From positions 1-64,000 of the forward strand of contig JAKCWW010000126.1 of NCBI GenBank assembly GCA_026260175.1: a DNA stretch of 64,000 bases, read 5' to 3'. This document shows positions 1 to 11,240 of this stretch, piece by piece (position 1 is the stretch's first letter; each line of letters opens with the position of its first letter). The notes under the pieces are model-generated. The model was given only the letters and a program-made list of their open reading frames with translations. It searched no databases and had not been told where the DNA came from. The position numbers were made by a program, and so were the translations under genes. The stretch comes from Reticulitermes lucifugus (taxonomy: Eukaryota > Arthropoda > Insecta > Blattodea > Rhinotermitidae).

Positions 1-360
1 GGGTGATTGACTTGGTTATAAGAATATAGTGCACATGTTGGTCTAATAAAACTTTTAATTAGATGTTCACTAACTTCCGTCAGAGGGTTAAGGATATTGT
101 GTCTTCATTATCATATTAAAAACGTTGTGGAACTAACTCAGGATTATAGCCAATGGACATGACAGATAAAGAGACTACAGCCTCAAGCTTACCACTCGCA
201 TCAATAAAATGTCGTAGTCATGGGTATTGGAGCTTTATTCTCACATCCCTCTCACGCCTTGATAACGTGACGCCTGTTCGCACGACTACGATGTGTTCAC
301 CCTTTGAAGTGGAAATTATTTTTCTTCAATAATATACAAACAGAAGCCCACATTTAAAGG

Positions 361-361
361 A

Positions 362-392
<31 letters not shown>

Positions 393-393
393 T
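361..393. repeat. (ATT)n microsatellite
   Basis: About eleven uninterrupted ATT units in AT-rich sequence. Confidence 0.95.
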
Positions 394-1086
394 ACTGCAA
401 TTGGGTTTTCACCCGGTGGCAGTATGAGCAGGTTATTTATTCTTCCACCAGATGACACCAGTAAATAAAGATTTACACTGCTGCAGTTTCATGGAAATGG
501 CGTAGCGTTAACTATAAGCTAGTAGGTTATAGACTTTACAGACCTTAGTTAAAGGTTTGTAGAGAGGCCCTTTACTTTTAATGAATTCACCCTCTTAAAT
601 GTTAGTTCTTTTATGAGTTTATGGAGCTGTAAGTTGTTAATGTTTATGGCCTTTTGGGGTAAGATACCCTGCTTCCTTATGTTCAGGATGGCACTGAAAA
701 TTTTCATATTCAGTGTAGAAATGAACCTCTGAAGGAGGCAAACCTTTCCTTCTAAACGCTTGTAATCACAGGTGTAACTGTAAATTGCCACCAACCAAAA
801 CACCAGAATCTTAATTTTCATCGACGTGAAAATATGAAAACTCACTGTGGCGTAGTCGGGCATTCGAACTTTTAATCTCCATTTAATAGCGCAAGCTAAG
901 CAGCAAGTTCTTACAACAAATGCACACACCTCTCCGAACAACAGAAATTATTCAACGTCACCGGTAGGACTTCGTACATTATACCTGCTTTATAGTCAGT
1001 TCAAAAGTATAAAGGAAGTCTACTGTTTGTCACATTTTGCGTAAAATGTTATGCAGAAAAAAGGCGAGACCATTGTGATTTGTGCG

Positions 1087-1103
1087 CACACATACACACA
1101 CAT

Positions 1104-1150
<47 letters not shown>
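1087..1150. repeat. compound (CA)n-(TA)n microsatellite
   Basis: A CA-rich tract with occasional TA interruptions runs straight into a (TA)n tract. Both strands are open through it only because the repeat encodes monotonous His/Thr or Tyr/Ile, so these frames are not genes. Confidence 0.95.
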
Positions 1151-1151
<1 letters not shown>

Positions 1152-1734
1152 GGAGTAAAGGCTACAAAAATTGAAATACTGTTTCAGAACGTCGACACAA
1201 TAGTATTTATAACATTCCATAAAATACAAATACGTGTATTTGTTCTGAGTCACTTTCTACTAGGATGCGACTTAAGACAGGATATAACTATGCACCGTAG
1301 TGACCAGAAGACCTCTAAATACTAATATTTGCTCGCTGAAAATTGCGGATGTTGATATTTAAATTTCCTGCCTTCAACGGTCAAGCAGGCAGGTGGCCTT
1401 GTTTCTCTGAACCTACAACAAAGTCACTTTACATAAGCTGGTGCTGAGTTGACGCTTGCTGTTGCACTGTCTGTGATTGTGGTGTATATTCTGCCATATG
1501 AAGGCTGAAGTGCACTCATTTAGTATGAAATTTTGACACTCATTATTTATTGTTATTAGCCGGAATAATTTAAATGCTATAGTGAATACGTCACAATGTA
1601 GATGACCTTTGTTCAAAACTCGAAAGCTGCAAGGTGATTTACTCTTCTTCAAAGCATCTAGCTGGGCTCTGGAGCCCACGTGGCCTCCTATTTAATCCTT
1701 TAGTGTCTGCCTCAGTGCACTGTACGGACCTTTA

Positions 1735-2130
1735 ATCAAGTCTGGGTTAATTTTTTTTTGTTACCAGAAAGTTTATTACCCTGTACCTACGATCTCGCTA
1801 TTGGTCCCTATACACAGTCAGATGACTTTAATCCACACCTCATTTTATTCCTTTAAGGGGCATTTTAATATTATCCCTCCCATAAATACCTAGGGTTTCT
1901 AAGTGGTCCTTTTCCCTCAGGCTTTTCTGTATGCATTTTCCCTCTCTCACACGCGTGCCAAATGCTCTGCCCATCATCCTCACTGATATATATATCCAAT
2001 TAATATTGGGCGAGAAGTATTAAGATTCTCATATTATTTTCCCTAAGCTCTTGTTACTTGCTCTCACTTACGTATAACATCATCGTCAGCACTTCGGTCT
2101 TATCACTCCCTCACTCTATATTCCGTTTTT
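1735..2130 (+). repeat. repeat U fragment (unclassified interspersed repeat)
   Basis: Conceptual translation across several frameshifts gives fragments such as PIHSQMTLIHT, FKGHFNII and LFPSGF, then a C-x-AHH segment. The same order of motifs occurs in the copy at 41390-42050 on the other strand (PILSQINTVHD, KIRFNII, LLPSGF, PAHYI). I recognise this as a high-copy insect repeat whose class I do not know; it is not a host gene. The copy is heavily decayed, and its ends are approximate. Confidence 0.55.
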
Positions 2131-4314
2131 AAGGATAGTAAATACATAAATGGCTGAGTAAAAATAAAACAAGCCAAGTGTTTATTCTTATATTATTCAC
2201 AAACTTGATTTAACAGTAAAGATGCTGGGATGAACTTACCTTGTACTGTAAACATGGACAGAAGAGATAACTGGTCACGTTGATGTAGGAGACCACTCCA
2301 CATTTCACGTTGATGTGGAATGCCACCCTACACCCTGCGAAGTAAGTCCTTGATTATTATCTGAAAGGACGCGAAACAAAGAAATTACTGAGTCGACTCT
2401 ACTATTGGATTGGTTGCTGGTTGATATATACTGATGGTAGGAATTTAGAAAGACTGCGTCAGGGAGAGGAGAGATGACTTGATTTAAATACAGATAACAC
2501 GAAATAATGAGAAACGTGGAGCTGCAGCTTGAGCAACGTGATTCGTAACAAGCGCCAGCCTGGCCAGAAGTGCAATAGATATAAAATTAGTTCGTGAAAA
2601 TTATAACCTATTTTTATTGTTGTGATTGTACACTTCTTGGTCGGCATTGTTGAAACTTTCTTCGCTATTATAAAACAAAGTCGCGACCTGAATTATTTGC
2701 CGATTTTTCCCGGTTTCTTTATTATATCACACAAGAAAATACACTGCTCTTTTGATGTAATTAACACTTGGTGTTTGTATCACACAAATAGGAAACCTTA
2801 GTGAAATAACAGCAAACATACCTATTATAAATCAGTGAAAAAATGTTAAAACCTAGGCGACGGGTCTGTTGGTCGCCTCAGTTCCCCTCTTAACGTATTC
2901 GCATTTAACCACACAGGTTGTGTTATATAGCGGCTTGGTGTATGTGGAAACAGTAAATAACAATCACACTTTCTCTTATTTCCCTTAATCAATTATTGTC
3001 GAAATAGATAAGGCGGACATGAGTCTCAGGAGCAAATTAATGAATATGTCGCAGGCAATTCTCCTCTTTAATTTTCATGAAGATAACTCAAATGCATTGA
3101 AAAAAGTGAAAACTGCAAATTTCAGACCTCTCAATAATTTATTCTAAAATTCATGAAATAAAAACTCACTTCCAGCAAAATATGATTGTAAAAACAGTTT
3201 TAAGAAATGCAATGTTTTTATACAGATGTAGTCCTTAAGTCTAAGTAGAACGGTAGATGAAAATATACCGCTGTACGTCCGGTTGGGGCAGGCGTGCAAG
3301 AAAGGTTCGTAAAATAATTGTCCAATAAAGCCAAAGTTAATGCTTATATTATTTGTGAGATTCTCTATTTTTAAACCTTTAAAGCAGAGAGTATAACACA
3401 TGCACCACCTTTAACATTAAAGTATTCCACACTTTGTCCATTCCGTGCATTTGTCAGTTTCCAGTGACACTTCTCTACATAGTGTGAACAGCTTCGTCTT
3501 GGTAAAAGTTACAGGCATGCTCACTATGAAGTAGGAACTGGATTTATCATGTAATATTTGTATTAGTTTATTGTCCAAATTGTTGTTTTAATTATCAAGT
3601 GACATGTTAAGTATTCGGAATATTTTAAACAATAAATTGAAAAAAGTGTAGAAGAAAGCTGTTATGGAATATTTTCAGGTTCTATCCTACTATTTGCCTA
3701 AGTTCTTTGAAAAACGTCAAGATAATTTTCAGTAATGACAGTTGGTTTCCAAGAATAAAAAAGGGTCCTCGATATTAAGAAGGAAACTTACTTTTAAACA
3801 GCGATATAACATGGCCCTGTTGAATTTCGGCAGAGAGCTATCATACGAAATTACATAATAAGCACTTAAAAGGCCCAAGAAAATTAAAAATGCTCACACA
3901 GGTAGACACTGTCTGATGCACATTCGGATGACCGTAGACAGACAAACCGATGAATAAGCGGATGATTTATTAATACGAGAAAGGGGATCAGATAGCAAAG
4001 ATGTTTGAAGATGAAACCCTTCAGTTTGCGGAAGTCGCAGGAGAAGTAGCAACCTTTATGTTCTACTGAGACTTTCTGCTTGTAAAGCCATCTATCAGTA
4101 TGCCCGCGTTGTTGAATGGAGAAAAAACAATTTCGTACCGATTTTATTACGATGTTTCGTCTTTAGTGGACGTTAGAAATGTAAAAATATGTGACTCTTT
4201 TCTTGTATTTGCTGTGAAACATTTCTGAGAAATACATGAGGAGAAGATGTGAAGTGTTTTGTTTAGCGATGCTCTTAATTGCTGAGATCATATAGCGTCG
4301 TTCGTAGATGATTA
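2131..4314. other. unassigned non-coding stretch
   Basis: I see no gene. The only structure is a short tandem duplication near 2276-2338, two roughly 30-bp units beginning with cacgttgatgt. A segment near 3930-3970 that translates as a TDRQTDE-like string may be a shred of the repeat seen at 58200-58410. Confidence 0.5.
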
Positions 4315-4440
4315 AAATATGAGTATGGAGCGCTGGTGAAATGACACTGACAGGGAAAACGGCGGTATTACAAGAAACACCTGACAAATTTCCACTCTGT
4401 CCACCACAAAGCCCAAACGGACTGACCTAAGAATGAGTGG
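4315..4440 (-). mobile_element. SINE-D copy, degraded
   Basis: The sequence aligns by eye with the better copy at 49405-49585: a 'gagcgctggtgaaatgac' block, then 'cagggaaaac', then 'gtccaccacaaa'. The tRNA-like head is not recognisable here. No target-site duplication was found. Confidence 0.5.
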
Positions 4441-4887
4441 AAGAAACAGCCAAGGAAGTGTTATTGAATATCGATGTCTCCACAAATAAATTACGTGACA
4501 AATTAGCTTCAGCAGTAACGCTTCTGAATTGTGTTTAGGATAGGCCCACTTCGTATCTCGGCTAGGATCCCATGGTTTCTCTTAATCCCACCAGGCACTT
4601 ACCGGAACAGTAATTCAACATAGGACACGACCGATTCCTTCCACAACATTTACACTTCCTTATTGATTATTTATATTTAGGTGATCCATAAATAAGTCGG
4701 TTTAAACAAAATAAGTAAAACACAATTAGGAAAGTGATGGAAAATATAAATATAATAAACCTTCCATTCCTTCCAACTCGTCTTCCCTGTCTTCAGGTTA
4801 CTGATAAGTAAATAGAAAATGACTAACATAAGTCCAAAAAATTGCACTTGAAATCAGTTATATTATTTTTATTATTACATATTATGT

Positions 4888-4934
4888 CCTACATATTTCG
4901 GCCCTTCTCCCAGAATGACCGAAATACATCAGGG
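4888..4934 (-). other. stem-loop/GAAAC motif, copy 1
   Basis: Read on the minus strand: CCTGATGTA, then a decayed hairpin, then GGGCCGAAATATGTAGGA. It is the left cap of the palindromic element. Confidence 0.45.
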
Positions 4935-5444
4935 AATAGTGTATGTATATATGTATGTATGCATGTATGTAGGTATTATGTAAGTATTATGCATGTATGT
5001 ATGTGTGTATTATGTATATGATTAAAATTGGAGGAATTAAATTATTATTATTATTATTACTGACAAATATGTGTTCAATTATCGTAATTCGTATATATAC
5101 ATATATAACAATAGAGTGTAACATTATATTTGAATTCAAATATCAATATCAATATTCAAAAATTTAAGGGAATGAATTCGTAAAACAGAAATGAAGAAAC
5201 GACATAGATGTTTGAATGCAAATACAATATTACACTTTATATATATATATATATAAGAATTACGATAACTTCACAAATTTGTCAATAATAATAATAATTA
5301 TTATTATTATTATTTAAATCTTCAAGCTTTAATCATAGTAATGACGTCTATATACATGCGGCTGTCTTTTCCTCGCAGCAAGTGCCCTTCTTAGTGATGA
5401 TCGCACTACAGCTTTATACATGTTTCCCCTTGCATTAAGTTACC

Positions 5445-5480
5445 CCTGATAAAGGCCTAGAAGGCCCGAAACATGTAGGA
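5445..5480 (+). other. stem-loop/GAAAC motif, copy 2
   Basis: CCTGATAAA is followed by GGCC, the loop TAGAA, GGCC, then CGAAACATGTAGGA. The 4-bp GGCC/GGCC stem is perfect. It is the right cap of the palindromic element. Confidence 0.55.
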
Positions 5481-5535
5481 AGAAGTAAAAGGCACGAGTA
5501 ATAGTAACATAATAAAACTGACTGCTAGTGCACTT

Positions 5536-6744
5536 CGTTGGACTGTCTAAGGAACGTAAACACGTAAAACAGTGAGACCAAACAGTACAAAAGTGCACAA
5601 CTAGTAACATTACTGACGAACGACAAATTGAGAAGGCGAAAATTTAACGAACTAGACGAAAGTCTAGAAGTGGGTAAAAATATTAAAAAGGAAGGCAGCT
5701 GAGTGTTTGTTGATGAGACGGTTTCTGGGCAGCCGTCGGTTTTAGCATGTATTGAGGTTAGGGAGCAAATCGAGCAGCGTAACCGGGACTGCTGACGATT
5801 CAGGTTTGACGAAATTACTTCTGATATGAGCATGATGAAGCGAAGGAATATATGCAAGAACAGCCAAACAGCAATATTTTGTTCCGATATACTTGGAAAG
5901 TTTATGGACAGCTGGACCAAAAAGACTGAAACACAAAGCGAACACGAAGAAACAAACGCTCTTTTCAGAGAGTATAATAAAAATTATTTAAACGTTTGCT
6001 CGCCTTCCTCTGTAATAACTGTATTTTGTAATAGTTCTTAGTAAGCTGACTTTATAAAGCAGAGGGAGGGGGGGGGGAGGGTCAATGTTCTCTGTGAGAC
6101 CACTTCTGATCACAGTGACATCTTCGCAGTTCCCACGTCTCGCGGTATCTGACGCATTCTGCTCCTACTTGCACTTGTGCCCACCGGATCGTGACGAGGG
6201 TGTGGTTACGGCGCATACGTCAGCTCCCTTAGACACTACTTTGTACGAACTCCGTTGTTAGTTTTTCTGCAGTTAGATTACATGTCCTTTGATTGATTCA
6301 TTGATTGATCTTTATGGTATTACAACTGTGAATATATTTTAAGATAGTCCTTTGACGCCACCTGACGATTTACTCCCGTGTTCTAAAGCAGTCAGCTATT
6401 GGATACGTATAGAAATTGTTTCAAATTATTTTCTACCCTTTCCAGCGTTGCCAACTGCTGAAAATAGAAAAAAAACAAGTAATAATAATCAAGTTTTAGT
6501 GTCAACCTGTCTCGGTAAAACGACTTTTAGAACACCGGTACAACAACCTTCATTGACACACCTAATCCGTTATATTACTGCAGATAGTATTCGACTATGA
6601 GCTGCCTTATCTCAGAACAGCAGATAAGTATCGTTTGCTCCCGAATGGTGTCGACATTTATCGATTACCATAAGTTATTATCGACAATTATTATTGTCGA
6701 TTTTAGGTGCCTTATAATAAATAGCGAAAGGTGTCTACTAGCTT
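5536..6744. other. unassigned non-coding stretch
   Basis: Short overlapping frames on both strands show no domain. A G-run (agggagggggggg type) lies at 6061-6083. A near-perfect 22-nt palindrome built on atcgacaat/attgtcgat sits near 6680-6701. Confidence 0.5.
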
Positions 6745-7140
6745 CGTCATATCTGCCCATCTCTCTACCAGTCTGCATGTATCAGCGCGGCTCCCACTGC
6801 ACGGATTTTCGTGACATTTGTTATTGGGGACTTTTACAAAAATCTGTTGCAAAAATCCAATTGGGTTAAAACTTGACAAAAACATGAGGCACTTTACATG
6901 AAGACTTACGTACGTTTACATTGTTTACAGCGACACGAGTTACTTTGTAACTCGACAACAGGGAGTCTAGTCTTGCTTTTCTGTTGCATCACTCAACGGC
7001 TTTAAAATGCTGATAGCTACATATAGGTCAATAACAATACAAAGGGAAGGCATTGTTGCCCTTCCATGGCAAGAATGTTTATGCGAAATATCCACAATGT
7101 TACTTTATACGTACAATGCTTGTCTTGTTATGGATTTCTG
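6745..7140 (+). repeat. interspersed repeat with YQRGSH-type translation
   Basis: Broken frames read LPISLPVCMYQRGSH, CTDFRDICYWGLL and KSVAKIQ, then SITIQREGIVALPWQE and LLYTYNACLV further on. I recognise this order from a dispersed insect repeat of unresolved class. A related, more decayed segment lies at 19395-19710. It is not a host gene. SINE-A copy 1 sits immediately downstream. Confidence 0.5.
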
Positions 7141-7171
7141 TAGATTATTACCGCTTATTATCATCCCTAAC

Positions 7172-7429
7172 GATCCCAGTGGCTCCGCGGTCTAAGGCGT
7201 GGGTCTGCGGCCGCTCGCTTGCTGGGATTGCGGGTTTGAATCCCGCCGGGGACATGGATGTCTGTCTCTTGTGAGTCTTGTGTGTTGTCAGGTAGAGGTA
7301 TCTGCGTCGCGCTGATCACTCGTCCAGAGGACTCATACCGAGTATGGTGTGTCTGAGTGCGATCGTGAAGCTTCGATAATGAGGAGGCCCTGGCCCACTA
7401 GGGGCTGTTGCGCCATGGAAAGAAAAATA
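7172..7429 (+). mobile_element. SINE-A copy 1 (tRNA-derived)
   Basis: The head is tRNA-like. An A-box region reads ggctccgcggtctaaggcg, similar to the type II tRNA-Leu/Ser 'GGCCGAGCGGTCTAAGGCG'. A B-box reads ggtttgaatcc at about 7233-7243. A body without coding capacity and a tail ending gctgttgcgccatgg plus an A-rich run follow. Near-perfect target-site duplications flank it: attatcatccctaac at 7157-7171 and attatcatcccttac at 7430-7444 (one mismatch). These features define a tRNA SINE transcribed by RNA polymerase III and moved by a LINE in trans. Three further copies lie in this window. Confidence 0.9.
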
Positions 7430-7444
7430 ATTATCATCCCTTAC

Positions 7445-7783
7445 CCACACCAATAATATTCACGCGCTACTCCTCGGCCAATATGAGTGGTACTTCCTTA
7501 TTCTTAGAGAAAACCAAACGTTAATCAAATCTATTGGATCTCAGCCATCTGTTTGTGCGATATTGCATTGTATGCTGAACTGTTCTTAGCCTCACATCCT
7601 ATATCACGAAAAACACTTTGTCTCTTGTATCATACGTTCAGTGATTAGTTGTTTCTTCAGTATCAGCGGATACCTCATAGTGAATATAGTTAAACGTAAA
7701 AATGTTAAACTGCGTCTGAAGTCACTGGTTGCTATGGCAGCAATGATGTTACTCACCCCATAATAAATATTATTGCATAAAGT
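7445..7783. other. unassigned spacer between SINE-A copies
   Basis: I see nothing recognisable. Confidence 0.4.
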
Positions 7784-7794
7784 ACGTTAGGAGA

Positions 7795-8037
7795 GATCCC
7801 AGTGGCCGCGCGGTTTAAGGCGTGTGTCTGCGGCCGTTCATTTGCTGGGATTGCGGGTTCTAATCTCTCCGGGGGCGTGGATGTCTGTCCCTTCTGAGTG
7901 TTGTGTTTTGTCAGGTAGAGGTCTCTGCGTCTCTCGTCCAGAGGAGTCCTACCGAGTGTGGCGTGTCTGAGTGTGATCGTGAAGCCTCGATAATGAGGAA
8001 GCCCTGGCCAACTAGGGGCTGTTGCGCCATTTGGAAA
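7795..8037 (+). mobile_element. SINE-A copy 2 (tRNA-derived)
   Basis: It has the same architecture as copy 1, about 370 bp away and in the same orientation. The A-box is ggccgcgcggtttaaggcg, and the B-box is decayed (ggttctaatct). A perfect 11-bp target duplication, acgttaggaga, lies at 7784-7794 and 8038-8048, so this was an independent insertion and not a tandem duplication. Confidence 0.92.
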
Positions 8038-8048
8038 ACGTTAGGAGA

Positions 8049-10249
8049 ACTAGTGTCCAGTGAGCAACATAAGGCACTACGTTTTAATTTTAATAATTAA
8101 TGTAACTTACCCAATTCTCTTACAAAATTAACGGTCATTTTCCAGTCCTGACTAGGCTTTATTGATAAAGGCATTGTAAATTGCAATGTTTGCACGAAGG
8201 GAAGTAAAAGTTAGGCGCGTTGATATTTACATTTTGACATATTTATCACACACAATTAGACATAACTTGCTCTAAATCGTGGTTCTTCCCTTTCTAATTG
8301 TTCAGACGATTCAGAAGTGTTCTTGTTATATCAAAACATATTTTAGTTGGGTATTAAGCCATTCTTGCACAGTTCCATTCATTTCATCAAATTATTTTCA
8401 CACCCATTCTCATCACTGTCAATTGTCGGTTATCTCTGTCACGTTTGTCGAGCTGTTCATTAAGCCCAGCACATCCTACAGAACATGGCCATCCAGAACC
8501 CGCATCAGCAACACACGCCCGACGTCCTCCGCCCTCCGCATCTGGGCCGAAATTCATCCCTTAAAGATGCTGATAAGTAGTGATAATCACTACAACATTC
8601 TGTCACGGCCGACGTGTGGTGCGCGTGTAACAGCTGTATGACCGCTGCTGCAGATGGCGACCTGCAGCTTCGCTCTTCCTTGGGACCAGACAATCTGGAC
8701 GGAGTGCAGGAGGTAGCTTCGTGCGCGAGGGCATCATCGTCAGAAGTAATCTTTACTCACATGTGGCTCGGCTCTTTGCAACAGGCTTCTACATTTTCTA
8801 CACTCTCTATCACATAATGACCTATCCCATAAAATAAATCATGCATATGGTTAAACAGCAAGGCAAAATATTACACCCGGAGAGCAGCAGAAGACTTTCC
8901 CTTCGACATCAAATTCGGACCGGCTTTGTGGGTCCACCAATCTCCCACCCATAGGGGTAATGCAGCCGGCGCATGTAGCTGACTTACACCCTGCCTGTCT
9001 GTACCGAAGGAAAGCACAAGTATAGAATTATTTCCAATTTCCCATATGTGGCCACTGCCTGATTCCTAAGCACAGGGACAACTTTGCTTTAATGTTGTAA
9101 AACAGTTGATTTGAGGGCCTCAAGAAAACAAAAAGTTCGGAATAATTAAACGCAGCTGAGAGAGTAATATTATAAATGGATATGGGAAGAGTAACGTGTG
9201 AAATTTCGGTCTCAGATTTGGTCGAATTGCTAGGCCTCATGAAACTCTGGGTGCCACACTTCCGGGAATTTACTGACAACTTGACAATTGTCAGTTTTTA
9301 AAAGGATCAGAGGAGAAAACTGTTGTCTTATTTTCAGGCAATATCTCAGAAATTTCTTGGACGTACTAAGAGAGAGTTAAAAAAATCTAAGAAAATTCTT
9401 CATGAGAATAGGGAATCGAAGCCACAAATATGAAGCAGGAGTGCCAACCTCTACACCACGGCATTAGAATATCAGTAGTCCCTAGTTTATACGTACGTTA
9501 TTACTTCTGCGGCTGCGGCTGTAAATGTATGTCTTACAGTTTTATCAAAGGGGTGGATACTAAACGTAGCATAGTTGGATATACAAATTAAAAGAAAGTG
9601 TAATTACATATCCCATTTCTTTTATTAATTAATAAAAGGGGGAAACACCATAAAATCAAATATGAAGATCAGAAGGTAAATACAATTCTTACTTCCATAT
9701 CTTCATAATCTACAAATCTGCAAGTGTCAACTCGACACATAAAACGTAGAGACATTAATACAAAGAATAACCAACTCGGCGGAACAGAGTCCTTAATAGC
9801 CACCAAAGAAAGCAAAAAGTTTCCCCAAGACTAATTACCTTGTTGCCCGACACTGATCCCGATCGTAAGCCACAAAAATGTAAGCTACTCCTCCACACCC
9901 CACATCTTAACATCCATTTTATATTTCTTCCATCTAAGTCAAAGTCTTCTAACTGCTCTTTTACTTTAAAGATTTGCGACTACAATCTTATGGCTTATTT
10001 CTCAGTTCTTCCACCCGTGCTACATGTCCCGTCTATCTCTGTTCCTTGACTCATCTATCCTAATAATATTGGCTGAAGACAAAGGACTATAAGGCTCTTC
10101 AATTTGGGGAATTTTATTACTTAAAGTTAGACTATTATGGGATGTAGTGCCTTGTTGCTTGGTAGAAAAATATCAGCTTTTGAACCACATGGTACAATTT
10201 TAATGTGCACGACTGTCATTGCGTCCGACCTTACCTTCATCCCTGAACA
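8049..10249. other. unassigned stretch, GC-rich patch at 8440-8760
   Basis: No gene is recognised. The 8440-8760 patch is richer in G+C and CpG than its surroundings and could hold an exon or promoter, but no conserved protein is seen on either strand. Perfect palindromes gtagtgataatcactac (near 8577-8593) and ttttattaattaataaaa (near 9619-9636) are present. A tRNA-like remnant with ggaatcgaagcc lies near 9411. Confidence 0.45.
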
Positions 10250-10400
10250 TGCCGCTTTTCTGGAATATGACACCGCGTAGATGGGTAATAGGATCCCGAC
10301 ATTTCGAATCAGATCATTGGCCTTATCTGCAAGGGCTCAAAGTCCTTCCTTGGTCCAAATCATATTTCAACACTATCCTGAAATATCCATCAATTTCAGT
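10250..10400 (+). repeat. DVTP-type foldback element, left half
   Basis: The translation FWNMTPRRWV followed by GSRHFES and YLQG follows the order seen in the full copy at 51733-51918 (LLDVTPCRLV, YRLFGR, LNIQG). Only one end is recognisable, so the copy is either truncated or decayed beyond recognition. Confidence 0.45.
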
Positions 10401-10931
10401 GAGCTTTGATTAATCGCACACAACATGGTTCATAAACATTTGCAATACTGCAGCAGGCTCCGATCTCTCTCCCAGCAACAAAGAGAAGCTGCCTGTTTGT
10501 TATTACACTGCACTGAAGGTCGGTCTACGTCACAGAGATGACGGGGTCAGGGGTCAACCACATTCCCTCTCGCCCTCACGGTTCGGGCTGAAGATACTTC
10601 ATCAGATATTGATGTGCTTCAGAAACGGGTTATTATAACAACTGCACAGGTCCGAGGGTTGATACACGATTGTCTCCCAGGTTACTTTCAGTTGCTCCTT
10701 CAGCTTCGTACGTGACGTAGCGTCGAAGGAGAAGGCCGATGATCGTCTGCTTCTCTAAATATTTGTGACACTACATTAATATTAAGTTGGACAGTGCCAT
10801 TGTCTGAGCTGTACTTGATGTACAGAACGTCTCAGAATTTGGCTCTGCTTCCTTCATCAGATAAAATTAATATCATGAAACTTATTCTGCTGGGTAAATT
10901 AGACCAAAAAATCTATAAATATCTTTACCTC

Positions 10932-10964
10932 ATGACGGAAGCAAAGACAGCTACCGAAACGTCG
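10932..10964 (+). other. stem-loop/GAAAC motif, copy 3
   Basis: ATGACGGAAGC, then a loop, then GCTACCGAAACGTCG. The stem is weak (GG/CC only). Confidence 0.35.
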
Positions 10965-11035
10965 TGTAGACCAAGTACATCCCAGACAATGGGCAGTGGA
11001 AAACGTAAAATTTATCATTACTGCTGGGTACATAA

Positions 11036-11240
11036 AGAGTTTTTTCCCTTTTCCAAAACTTCCCGACCGTCTGTGGGGCCCATCCAACCTCCTACTCAAC
11101 GGGTACCGGGGTGCTCTCACGGGGGTAAAGCGACGGGGACGTAAAGTTAACCACTAATAAGTATCTAGTGCCAAGATTAAGAATGAGTGGAGCTACACCG
11201 CTACTCCCCATATATGCCTTCATGACGTATACAGCGAAAC
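11036..11240 (+). mobile_element. SINE-C copy (3' body)
   Basis: The body shows ccatccaacctcctactcaacgg, gggggtaaagcgacgggg and a 'ctagtgcc' block, matching copies at 36715-36960 and 43605-43770. The chance translation RPSVGPIQPPTQRVPG is the usual spurious protein of this repeat. The tRNA-like head is missing. Confidence 0.65.

Larger units (their letters stand above)
1..1734. other. non-coding stretch with microsatellites
   Basis: No gene is recognisable here. The stretch holds an (ATT)n run at 361-393 and a compound (CA)n/(TA)n run at 1087-1150. A weak tRNA-like B-box remnant lies near 846-870. The short frames have no recognisable domain. Confidence 0.6.
4851..5525. mobile_element. large palindromic (foldback) element with outward stem-loop motifs
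   Basis: The left and right halves are imperfect reverse complements. Inner arms at about 4990-5135 and 5217-5350 pair, sharing the string attacgata, AT-rich runs and ATT repeats. The outer ends 4856-4935 and 5445-5520 pair through cgaaa-atgtagga and ataataaaactga blocks. A (TATG)n expansion enlarges the left arm. The copies of the stem-loop/GAAAC motif at 4888-4934 (-) and 5445-5480 (+) point outward. A possible 7-bp target duplication, tgcactt, lies at 4843-4849 and 5529-5535. No coding capacity is visible, so it is probably non-autonomous. Alternatives are a rearranged inverted pair of solo ends. Confidence 0.6.

Noticed and set aside
5525-6041. Overlapping 131- and 71-codon frames on opposite strands as genes
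   Set aside because: No domain, no splice context, and neither frame resembles a known protein.
7172-7250. Functional tRNA-Leu gene
   Set aside because: The head is tRNA-like but the acceptor and anticodon arms do not fold properly, and it continues into a SINE body with target duplications.
10560-10600. Inverted partner of motif copy 3
   Set aside because: ctgatgaagtatcttcagcc on the minus strand is suggestive, but the GAAAC block is missing and flanks do not pair with 10932-10964.
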